Assembly (NCBI RefSeq): GCF_051401765.1
Contig: NW_027480438.1
Location: 4,216,001 to 4,280,000, forward strand
Reading direction: 5' to 3'
DNA: 64,000 nt
From: Calliopsis andreniformis
Taxonomy: Eukaryota; Arthropoda; Insecta; Hymenoptera; Andrenidae
The notes below the pieces were generated by a model, which was not told the origin of the DNA, made no database searches, and saw nothing but the letters and a program-made list of their open reading frames with translations. This document shows positions 41,516-52,500 of the stretch, in pieces. The translations under genes were made by a program, and so were the position numbers. The first letter of the stretch is position 1. Every line of letters starts with the position of its first letter.

Positions 41516-43317
41516 CTCAATCCTCAATCCTCAATCCTCAATCCTTAATCTTCAATCCTCAATACTCAATCTTCAATCCTCAATCCTCAGACCTCAATGT
41601 TGAATCCTCAATGTTCAATCCTCAATACCCAATCCTCAACCTTCACTCCTCAATCCCCAATCCTCAATCCTCAATCCTCACTCCTCAATCCTCAATCCTC
41701 AGTCCTCAAACCACAATCCTGAATCCTCAATCCTGAATCCTCAATCTTCAGCCCTCAGTCCTCAACAATCACTTGTCAATCCTCAATCCTCACTAGAATA
41801 TCCCCAGTTCAGAGTTTTCCATACGCAATACTCGATCTGCAATCTTCAAATCTCTATCCACAAACATCAATTCTCATCACTCAACCCTCAACACTCAGTC
41901 CACAATCCTCAATCTTCAATCCTCAATCCTCAACCCTCAATCCTCAATCCTCAATCTTCAATCCTCAATACTCAATCATGAATCCTCAATCCTCAATCCT
42001 CAATCCTCAATCCTCAACACTCAACCGTCAGTCTTCAAACCTCAATACTCAATCTTCAATCCTCAATCCTCAATCCTCAATCCTGAATCTTCAATCCTCA
42101 ATACTCAATCATCAATCCGCAATCCTCAATCCTCAATCTTCAATCCTCAATACTCAATCTTCAATCCTCAACCCTCAATCCCCACTCCTCAAACCTCAAT
42201 TCTGAATCCTCAATCCTGAATCCTCAATCTTCAGCCCTCAGTCCTGAACAATCAGGTGACAATCCTCAATCCTCAATAGAATATCCTCAATTCACAGTTT
42301 TCAATACTCAATACTCAATGTGCAATCTTCAAATCTCTATCCACAAACATCAATTCTCATCACTCAACCCTCAATACTCAGTCCTCAATGTTCAATCCTC
42401 AATCCTCAATTCTCAATCTTCAATCCTCAATACTCCATCTCTAATCCTCAATCCTCAATACTCAATATACCATCCTCAATCCGCAATACTCAATCCTCAA
42501 CCCTCAATCCTCAATCCTCAATCATCAATCCTCAATCTTCAATACTCAATCCTCAATCCTCAATCCTCAATCCTCAATCCTCAATCCTCTATCTTAAATC
42601 CTCAAACCTCAATCCTCAATCCACAATCCTCAATTCTCAATCTTCAATCCTCAATACTCAATCTTAAATCCTCAATCCTCAATCCTCAATCCTCAATCCT
42701 CACTCCTCAATCCTCAATCCTCAGTCCTCAAACCACAATCCTGAATTCTCAATCTTTAGCCCTCAGTCCTCAACAATCAGTTGTCAATCCTCAATCCTCA
42801 CTAGAATATCCCCAGTTCAGAGTTTTCCATACGCAATACTCGATCTGCAATCTTCAAATCTCTATCCACAAACATCAATTCTCATCACTCAACCCTCAAC
42901 ACTCAGTCCACAATCCTCAATCTTCAATCCTCAATCCTCAACCCTCAATCCTCAATCCTCAATCTTCAATCCTCAATACTCAATCATGAATCCTCAATCC
43001 TCAATCCTCAATCCTCAATCCTCAACCCTCAACCGTCAGCCTTCAAACCTCAATACTCAATCTTCAATCCTCAATCCTCAATCCTCAATCCTCAATCCTC
43101 ATCCTTCAATCCTCAGTACCCAATCCTCAATCTTCAATCCTCAATCCTCAATCCTCAATTCTCAATCCTCAACCCTCAGCCCTCAGTCCTTAAACCTCAA
43201 TCCTCAACCCCCAGCCCTCATCCTCAATCCTCAATCCTCAATCCTCAATCCTTAATCTTCAATCCTCAATACTCAATCTTCAATCCTCAATCCTCAGACC
43301 TCAATGTTCAATCCTCA

Positions 43318-44382
43318 ATGTTCAATCCTCAATACCCAATCCTCAATCTTCACTCCTCAATCCTCAATCCTCAATCCTCAATCGTCACTCCTCAATCCTC
43401 AGTCCTCAAACCTCAATCCAGAATCCTCAATCTTGAATCCTCAATCTTCAGACCTCAGTCCTCAACAATCAGTTGTCAATTCTCGATCCTCAATAGAATA
43501 TCATCAATTCACAGTTTTCAATACACAATACTCAATCTGCAATCTTCAAATCTCTATCCACAAACACCACTTCTTATCACTCAACCCTCAACTCTCAGTC
43601 CCCAAACCTCAATCTTCAATCCTCAACCCTCAATCCTCAATCCTCAATCCTCAATCTTCAATCCTCAATACTCAATCATCAATCCGCAATCCTCAATCCT
43701 CAATCTTCAATCCTCAATACTCAATCTTCAATCCTCAATCCTCAATCCCCACTCCTCAAACCTCAATTCTGAATCCTCAATCCTGAATTCTCAATCTTCA
43801 GCCCTCAGTCCTGAACAATCAGGTGACAATCCTCAATCCTCAATAGAATATCCTCAATTCACAGTTTTCAATACTCAATACTCAATCTGCAATCTTCAAA
43901 TCTCTATCCACAAACATCAATTCTCATCACTCAACCCTCAATACTCAGTCCTCAATGTTCAATCCTCAATCCTCAATTCTCAATCTTCAATCCTCAATAC
44001 TCCATCTCTAATCCTCAATCCTCAATACTCAGTCTACCATCCTCAATCCGCAATACTCAATCCTCAACCCTCAATCCTCAATCCTCAATCATCAATCCTC
44101 AATCTTCAATACTCAATCCTCAATCCTCAATCCTCAATCCTCAATCCTCAATCCTCTATCTTAAATCCTCAAACCTCAATCCTCAATCCACAATCCTCAA
44201 TTCTCAATCTTCAATCCTCAATACTCAATCTTAAATCCTCAATCCTCAATCCTCAATCCTCAATCCTCAATCCTCAATCCTCAATCCTCAATCCTCAATC
44301 CTCATCCTTCAATCCTCAATACCCAATCCTCAATCTTCAATCCTCAATCCTCAATCCTCAATTCTCAATCCTCAACCCTTAG
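43318..44382 (+). other. Longest open frame (354 codons); judged not to be a gene
   Basis: This is the longest ATG-initiated open frame. It encodes repeats of the cycle N-P-Q-S-S-I-L, broken by landmark-derived peptides such as IEYPQFTVFNTQYS. It overlaps another 160-codon open frame in a different reading frame (43304-43786) that encodes the same repeat, as expected for a 7-bp unit open in all three frames. The ATG comes from the CAATGTT variant unit. I see no splice signals, Kozak context or codon bias distinct from the array, and whole-heptamer gains elsewhere change the frame freely. A translated transcript cannot be excluded from sequence alone, but nothing supports one. Confidence 0.8.
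43811..43960 (+). repeat. Landmark core, family A (type example)
   Basis: Family A cores are marked by CAGGTGA, then CAATAGAATATCCTC, CAATTCACAGTTTTC, CAATCTGCAATCTTC, CTATCCACAAACATC and usually CAATGTT. Cut into sevens they remain in heptamer register, so they are diverged array units and not an insertion. AGAATAT positions: 38, 1331, 1974, 3763, 6487, 8962, 9962, 10619, 12408, 15138, 17515, 18523, 19131, 23679, 24958, 26795, 28362, 30480, 31780, 33408, 34975, 37757, 38414, 42278, 43845, 47494, 48151, 48438, 52623, 54190, 57986, 58643 and 61234. Two cut-off copies that stop after CAGGTGACAATCTTC lie near 4305 and 12950. Function unknown. Confidence 0.85.
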
Positions 44383-44660
44383 CCCTCAGTCCTTAAACCT
44401 CAATCCTCAACCCTCAGCCCTCATCCTCAATCCTCAATCCTCAATCCTCAATCCTTAATCTTCAATCCTCAATACTCAATCTTCAATCCTCAATCCTCAG
44501 ACCTCAATGTTCAATCCTCAATGTTCAATCCTCAATACCCAATCCTCAATCTTCACTCCTCAATCCTCAATCCTCAATCCTCAATCCTCACTCCTCAATC
44601 CTCAATCCTCAGTCCTCAAACCACAATCCTGAATTCTCAATCTTCAGCCCTCAGTCCTCA

Positions 44661-44800
44661 ACAATCAGTTGTCAATCCTCAATCCTCACTAGAATATCCC
44701 CAGTTCAGAGTTTTCCATACGCAATACTCAATCTGCAATCTTCAAATCTCTATCCACAAACATCAATTGTCATCACTCAACCCTCAACACTCAGTCCCCA
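44661..44800 (+). repeat. Landmark core, family B (type example)
   Basis: Family B cores have CAGTTGT (or CACTTGT, CGGTTGT), then CACTAGAATATCC, CAGTTCAGAG, TTTCCATACG and CTATCCACAAACATC, and usually end with CAGTCCCC. AGAATA positions: 3267, 5600, 7458, 8696, 9654, 11912, 14252, 16110, 17250, 18215, 27320, 33933, 37449, 40606, 41795, 42803, 44691, 47186, 50693, 51931, 53148, 55036, 57678, 62737, 63479 and 63850. The copies at 3267, 5600, 11912 and 14252 read AGAATAA, and those at 7458 and 16110 read AGAGTAT, so sub-lineages track position within the class I unit. Confidence 0.85.
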
Positions 44801-45380
44801 ATCCTCAACCTTCAACCCTCAATCCTCAACCCTCAATCCACAATCCTCAATCTTCAATCCTCAATACTCAATCTTCAATCCTCAATCCTCAATCCTCAAT
44901 CCTCAATTCTCAATCCTTAATCCTCAATCCTCAATCCTCAATCCTCAATCCTCAATCCTCAATCCTCAATTCTCAATCCTCAATCCTCAATCCTCAATCC
45001 TCAATCCTCAATCCTCAATCCTCAATCCTCAATCCTCAATCTTCAATCCTCAATACTCAATCTTCAGTCCTCAATTCTCAATACTCAATACTCAATAATC
45101 AGACCTCAACCATCAATACTGAACCCTCAGTCCTTGTCCTCAATCCACAAACCTCAATCCTCAATCCTCAATCTTCAATCATCAATATTCAATATTCAGT
45201 CCTCAATGCTCAATCCTCAATCCTCAATCCTCAATCCTCAATGTTCAATCCGCAATACCCAATCCTGAATCTTCAATCCTCAATCCTCAATCCTCAATCC
45301 CCAATCCTCAATCCTCAATCCTCAGTCCTCAAACCTCAATCCTGAATCCTCAATCCTGAATCCTCAATCTTCAGACCTCA

Positions 45381-45526
45381 GTCCTCAACAATCAGTTGTC
45401 AATTCTCAATCCTCAGTAGAATATCATCAATTCACAGTTTTCAATACACAATACTCAATCTGCAATCTTTAAATCTCTATCCACAAACACCAATTCTTAT
45501 CAATCAACCCTCAACTCTCAGTCCCC
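45381..45526 (+). repeat. Landmark core, family C (type example)
   Basis: Family C cores have CAGTTGTCAATTCTC, then AGAATATCATCAATTCAC, often CAATACACAATACTC, CAATCTTTAAATCTC and CAAACACCAATTCTTATC, and close with CAACTCTCAGTCCCC. AGAATAT positions: 6788, 15440, 20668, 22191, 23329, 24546, 26445, 28012, 30130, 31347, 33058, 34625, 35747, 36862, 43495, 45418, 46536, 53840, 55889, 57028, 59370 and 62436. The family is rare in class I (one per unit) and frequent in class II and class III. Cores at 21701 and 60661 mix features of more than one family. Confidence 0.83.
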
Positions 45527-48006
45527 AAACCTCAATCTTCAATCCTCAACCCTCAATCCTCAATCCTCAATCATCAATCCTCAATCTTCAATACTCAATC
45601 CTCAATCCTCAATCCTCAACCCTCAATCCTCAATCCTCTATCTTAAATCCTCAAACCTCAATCCTCAATCCACAATCCTCAATTCTCAATCTTCAATCCT
45701 CAATACTCAATCTTAAATCCTCAATCCTCAATCCTCAATCCTCAATCCTCAATCCTCAATCCTCAATCCTCATCCTTCAATCCTCAATACCCAATCCTCA
45801 ATCTTCAATCCTCAATCCTCAATCCTCAACTCTCAATCCTCAACCCTCAGCCCTCAGTCCTTAAACCTCAATCCTCAACCCTCAGCCCTCATACTCAATC
45901 CTCAATCCTCAATCCTCAATCCTTAATCTTCACTCCTCAATCCTCAATCCTCAATCCTCAATCCTCAAACCTCAGTCCTCAATACTAAATATTCAATCCT
46001 CAATACTCAGTCTTCAATCCTCAATCCTCAATCCTCAATCCTCACTCCTCATTCTTCAATCCTCAATACCCAATCCTCAATCTTCAATCCTCAAACCTCA
46101 ATCCTCAATTCTCAATCCTCAATCCTCAATCCTCAGTCCTCAATCCTCAATACTCAATCCTCAATCCTCAATCCTCAATCTTCAATCCTCAATACTCAAT
46201 CTTCAGTCCTCAATTCTCAATACTAAATACTCAATAATCAGACCTCAACCATCAATACTGAACCCTCAGTCCTTGTCCTCAATCCACAACCCTCAATCCT
46301 CAATCCTCAATCTTCAGTCCTCAATCCTCAATCCTCAATCCTCAATCCTCAATCCTCAATGTTCAATCCGCAATACCCAATCATGAATCTTCAATCCTCA
46401 ATCCTCAATCCTCAATCCCCAATCCTCAATCCTCAATCCTCAGTCCTCAAGCCTCAATCCTGAATCCTCAATCCTGAATCCTCAATCTTCAGACCTCAGT
46501 CCTCAACAATCAGTTGTCAATTCTCAATCCTCAATAGAATATCATCAATTCACAGTTTTCAATACACAATACTCAATCTGCAATCTTTAAATCTCTATCC
46601 ACAAACACCACTTCTTATCACTCAACCCTCAACTCTCAGTCCCCAAACCTCAATCTTCAATCCTCAACCCTCAATCCTCAATCCTCAATCATCAATCCTC
46701 AATCTTCAATACTCAATCCTCAATCCTCAATCCTCAACCCTGAATCCTCAATCCTCTATCTTAAATCCTCAAACCTCAATCCTCAATCCACAATCCTCAA
46801 TTCTCAATCTTCAATCCTCAATACTCAATCTTAAATCCTCAATCCTCAATCCTCAATCCTCAATCCTCTATCCTCAATCCTCAATCCTCATCCTTCAATC
46901 CTCAATACCCAATCCTCAATCTTCAATCCTCAATCCTCAATCCTCAATTCTCAATCCTCAACCCTCAGCCCTCAGTCCTTAAACCTCAATCCTCAACCCT
47001 CAGCCCTCATCCTCAATCCTCAATCCTCAATCCTCAATCCTCAATCTTCACTCCTCAATCCTCAATCCTCAATCCTCAATCCTCAAACCTCAGTCCTCAA
47101 ACCACAATCCTGAATCCTCAATCCTGAATCCTCAATCTTCAGCCCTCAGTTCTCAACAATCACTTGTCAATCCTCAATCCTCACTAGAATATCCTCAGTT
47201 CAGAGCTTTCCATACGCAATACTCAATCTGCGATCTCCAAATCTCTATCCACAAACATCAATTCTCATCACTCAACCCTCAACACTCAGTCCCCAATCCT
47301 CAATCTGCAATCCTCAATCCTCAACACTCAATCCTCAATCCTCAACCTTCAATCCTCAATACTCAATCTTCAATCCTCAATCCTCAACACTCAATCCTCA
47401 GTCCTCAAACCTCAATTCTGAATCCTCGATCCTGAATCCTCAATCTCCAGCCCTCAGTCCTGAACAATCAGGTGACAATCCTCAATCCTTAATAGAATAT
47501 CCTCAATTCACAGTTTTCAATACTCAATACTCAATCTGCAATCTTCAAATCTCTATCCACAAACATCAATTCTCATCACTCAACACTCAACACTCAGTCC
47601 TCAATGTTCAATCCTCAATCCTCAATCCTTAATTCTCAATCTTCAATCCTCAATACTCAATCTTAAATCCTCAATCCTCAATCCTCAATACCTAACCCTC
47701 AATCTTCAATCCTCAATCCTCAATCCTCAATTCTCAATCCTCAATCCTCAACCCTCAATCCTCAATCCTCAATCCTCAATCCTCAATCCTCAATCCTCAA
47801 CCCTCAATCGTCAGTCTTCAAACCTCAATATTCAATCTTCAATCCTCAATCCTCAATCCTCAATCCTCAATCCTCATCCTTCATTCCTCAATACCCAATC
47901 CTCAATCTTCAATCCTCAATCCTCAATCCTCAATTCTCAATCCTCAATCCTCAGTCCTCAGTCCTTAAACCTCAATCCTCAGCCCTCAGCCCACATCCTC
48001 AATCCT

Positions 48007-48580
48007 CAATCCTCAATCCTCAATCCTCAACCTTCAATCCTCAATCCTCAATCCTCAGTCCTCAAACCTCAATTCTGAATCCTCAATCCTGAATCCTCAA
48101 TCTTCAGCCCTCAGTCCTCAACAATCAGGTGACAATCCTCAATCCTCAATAGAATATCCTCTATTCACAGTTTTCAATACTCAATACTCAATCTGCAATC
48201 TTCAAATCACTATCCAGAAACATCAATTCTCATCACTCAACCCTCAACACTCAGTCCTCAATGTTCAATCCTCAATCCTCAATCCTCAATCTTCAATCCT
48301 CAATCCTCAATCCTCAACCTTCAATCCTCAATCCTCAATCCTCAGTCCTCAAACCTCAATTCTGAATCCTCAATCCTGAATCCTCAATCTTCAGCCCTCA
48401 GTCCTCAACAATCAGGTGACAATCCTCAATCCTCAATAGAATATCCTCTATTCACAGTTTTCAATACTCAATACTCAATCTGCAATCTTCAAATCACTAT
48501 CCAGAAACATCAATTCTCATCACTCAACCCTCAACACTCAGTCCTCAATGTTCAATCCTCAATCCTCAATCCTCAATCTT
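48007..48580 (+). repeat. Private 287-bp tandem duplication (41 heptamers) including a landmark core
   Basis: Two adjacent 287-bp blocks each contain CAACCTT (48028 and 48315), the CTGAATCC pair, CAGGTGA and a family A core with the CTCTATTCACAG variant (48161 and 48448). Class III copies 1 and 3 have one block at this place (cores 38414 and 58643). The duplication therefore arose in copy 2 alone, or was lost from the others. Confidence 0.93.
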
Positions 48581-49026
48581 CAATCCTCAATACTCAATCT
48601 ATAATCCTCAATCCTCAACCCTCAATCTTCAATCCTCAATCCTCAATACTCAATCCTCAACCCTCAATCCTCAATCCTCAATCATCAATCCTCAATCTTC
48701 AATACTCAATCCTCAATCCTCAATCCTCAATCCTCAATCCTCAATCCTCAATCCTCAATCACCAATCCTCAATCTTCAATCCTCAGTACTCAACCTTTAA
48801 TCCTCAATCCTCAATCCTCAATCTTCAATCCTCAATCCTCAATCCTCAATCCTCAATCCTCAATCCTCAATCCTCAATCCTCAATCCTCAATCCTCAATT
48901 CTCAATCTTCAATCCTCAATACTCAACCTTAAATCCTCAATCCTCAATCCTCAATCTTCAATCCTCAATCCTCAATACTCAATCCTCAACCCTCAATCCT
49001 CAATCCTCAATACTCAGACCTCAAAC

Positions 49027-49515
49027 ATGAATACTCAACCCTCAGTCCTCGTCCTCAATCCACAACCCTCAATCCTCAATACTCAATCATCAATCATCAA
49101 TATTCAATCTTCAGTCGTCAATCCTCAATCCTCAACACTCAATCCTCAATCCTCAATGTTCAATCAGCAATAGGCAATCCTCAATCTTCAATCCTCAATC
49201 CTCAATCCTCAATCCTCAATCCTCGGACCTCAAACATGAATACTCAACCGTCAGTCCTCGTCCTCAATCCACAACCCTCAATCCTCAATCCTCAATCTTC
49301 AATCATCAATATTCAATCTTCAGTCCTCAATCCTCAATCCTCAATCCTCAATCCTCAACCCTCAATGTTCAATCCGCAATACCCAATCCTCAATCGTCAA
49401 TCCTCAATCCTCAATCCTCAATCCTCAATCCTCGGACCTCAAACATGAATACTCAACCGTCAGTCCTCGTCCTCAATCCACAACCCTCAATCCTCAATCC
49501 TCAATCTTCAATCCT
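49027..49515 (+). repeat. 209-bp sub-repeat, three copies (class III copy 2)
   Basis: Blocks start at 49027, 49236 and 49445, spaced 209 bp, matching the triplets at 25547 and 39010. The shared triplet supports common descent of this module in classes II and III. Confidence 0.88.
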
Positions 49516-52500
49516 CAATCCTCAATCCTCATCCTTCAATCCTCAATACCCAATCCTCAATCTTCAATCCTCAATCCTCAATCCTCAATTCTCAATCCTC
49601 AACCCTCAGCCCTCAGTCCTTAAACCTCAATCCTCAACCCTCAGCCCTCATCCTCAATCCTCAATCCTCAATCCTCAATCCTTAATCTTCAATCCTCAAT
49701 ACTCAATCTTCAATCCTCAATCCTCAGACCTCAACGTTCAATCCTCAATGTTCAATCCTCAATACCCAATCCTCAATCTTCACTCCTCAATCCTCAATCC
49801 TCAATCCTCAATCCTCAATCCTAAATATTCAATCCTCAATACTCAATCTTCAATCCTCAATCCTCAATCCTCAATTCCCAATCCTCAATCCTCAATCCTC
49901 AATTCCCAATCCTCAACCCTCAGCCCTCAGTCCTTAAACCTCATTCCTCAACCCTCAGCCCTCATCCTCAATCCTCAATCCTCAATCCTCAATCCTTAAT
50001 CTTCAATCCTCAATACTCAATCTTCAATCCTCAATCCTCAGACCTCAATGTTCAATCCTCAATGTTCAATCCTCAACACTCAGTCCCCAATCCTCAATCT
50101 TCAATCCTCAATCCTCAATCCTCAATCCTCAATCCTCAATCCTCAATCTTCAATCCTCAATACTCAATCATGAATCCTCAATCCTCAATCCTCAATCCTC
50201 AATACTCAATCCTCAAACCTCAATCGTCAGTCTTCAAACCTCAATACTCAATCTTCAATCCTCAATCCTCAATCCTCAATCCTCAATCCTCATCCTTCAA
50301 TCCTCAATACCCAATCCTCAATCTTCAATCCTCAATACTCAATCCTCAATTCTCAATCCTCAACCCTCAGCCCTCAGTCCTTAAACCTCAATCCTCAACC
50401 CTCAGCCCTCATCCTCAATCCTCAATCCTCAATCCTCAATCCTTAGTCTTCCATCCTCAATACTCAATCTTCAATCCTCAATCCTCAGACCTCAATGTTC
50501 AATCCTCAATACCTAATCCTCAATCTTCGCTCCTCAATCCCCAATCCTCAATCCTCAATCCTCAATCCTCAATCCTCACTCCTCAATCCTCAATCCTCAG
50601 TCCTCAAACCACAATCCTGAATCCTCAATCCTGAATCCACAATCTTCAGCCCTCAGTCCTCAACAATCGGTTGTCAATCCTCAATCCTCACTAGAATATC
50701 CCCAGTTCAGAGTTTTCCATACGCAATACTCAATCTGCAATCTTCAAATCTCTATCCACAAACATCAATTCTCATCACTCAACCCTCAACACTCAGTCGC
50801 CAATCCTGAATCTTCAATCCTCAATCCTCAACACTCAATCCTCAATCCTCAATCTTCAATCCTCAATACTCAATCTTCAATCCTCAATCCTCAATCCTCA
50901 ATCCTCAATCTTCATTCCTCAATCCTCAATCCTCAATCCTCAATCCTCATTCTTCAACCCTCAATACCCAATCCTCAACCGTCAATCCTCAATCTTCAAT
51001 CCACAATACTCAATTTTTAATCCTCAATCCTCAATCCTCAATCCTCAATCTTCAATACTCAATCCTCAATCCTCAATCCTCAATCCACAATCCTCAATCC
51101 TCAATCCTCAATCGTCAATCCTCAATACTCAATCTTTAATCCTCAATCCTCAATCCTCAACCTTCAATCCTCAATCCTCTATCCTCAATACTCTATCCTC
51201 AATCCTCAATCCTCAATCGTCAATCCTCAATCCTAAATACTCAATCCTCAATACTCAATCTTCAATCCTCAATCCTCAATCCTCAATCCTCACTCCTCGT
51301 TCTTCAATCCTCGATACCCAATCCTCAATCTTCAATCCTCAAACCTCAATCCTCAATTCTCAATCCTCAATCCTCAATCCTCAATCCTCAATCCTCAATC
51401 CTCAATACTCAATCCTCAATCCTCAATCCTCAATCTTCAATACTCAATCCTCAACCCTCAATCCTCAATCATCAATCCTCAATCCTCAATCATCAATCAT
51501 CAATCCTCAATCTTCAATCCTCAATACTCAATCTTTAATCCTCAAACCTCAATTCTCAATCCTCAACCCTCAGCCCTCAGTCCTTAAACCTCAATCCTCA
51601 ACCCTCAGCCCTCAGTCCTTAAACCTCAATCCTCAACCCTCAGCCCTCATCCTCAATCCTCAATCCTCAATCCTCAATCCTTAATCTTCAATCCTCAATA
51701 CTCAATCTTCAATCCTCAATCCTCAGACCTCAATGTTGAATCCTCAATGTTCAATCCTCAATACCCAATCCTCAACCTTCACTCCTCAATCCCCAATCCT
51801 CAATCCTCAATCCTCACTCCTCAATCCTCAATCCTCAGTCCTCAAACCACAATCCTGAATCCTCAATCCTGAATCCTCAATCTTCAGCCCTCAGTCCTCA
51901 ACAATCACTTGTCAATCCTCAATCCTCACTAGAATATCCCCAGTTCAGAGTTTTCCATACGCAATACTCGATCTGCAATCTTCAAATCTCTATCCACAAA
52001 CATCAATTCTCATCACTCAACCCTCAACACTCAGTCCACAATCCTCAATCTTCAATCCTCAATCCTCAACCCTCAATCCTCAATCCTCAATCTTCAGTCC
52101 TCAATACTCAATCATGAATCCTCAATCCTCAATCCTCAATCCTCAATCCTCAACCCTCAACCGTCAGTCTTCAAACCTCAATACTCAATCTTCAATCCTC
52201 AATCCTCAATCCTCAATCCTCAATACTCATCCTTCAATCCTCAGTACCCAATCCTCAATCCTCAATCCTCAATCCTCAATCCTCAATTCTCAATCCTCAA
52301 CCCTCAGCCCTCAGTCCTTAAACCTCAATCCTCAACCCTCAGCCCTCATCCTCAATCCTCAATCCTCAATCCTCAATCCTTAAACTTCAATCCTCAATAC
52401 TCAATCTTCAATCCTCAATCCTCAGACCTCAATGTTCAATCCTCAATGTTCAATCCTCAATACCCAATCCTCAATCTTCACTCCTCAATCCTCAATCCTC

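Larger units (their letters stand above)
35686..45366 (+). repeat. Class III HOR, copy 1 (about 9681 bp)
   Basis: Class III unit, phased on the CAGTTGT of a family C landmark at 35715, which recurs at 45396 (offset 9681 = 1383x7). Landmark cores: 35747, 36862, 37449, 37757, 38414, 40606, 41795, 42278, 42803, 43495, 43845 and 44691. The unit looks composite. About 37400-38600 shares class I words (CTCGATCCTGAATCC, CTCTATTCACAG). About 38610-39770 matches class II near 25160-26280, including the three 209-bp sub-repeats. About 42700-45366 matches class II near 27240-29065. About 39900-41700 is largely specific to class III. Confidence 0.88.

Noticed and set aside
44661..44800. Landmark core as an inserted transposable element or a structured RNA
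   Set aside because: It parses into heptamers with no terminal repeats, target-site duplication or long hairpin. It is better explained as diverged array units.
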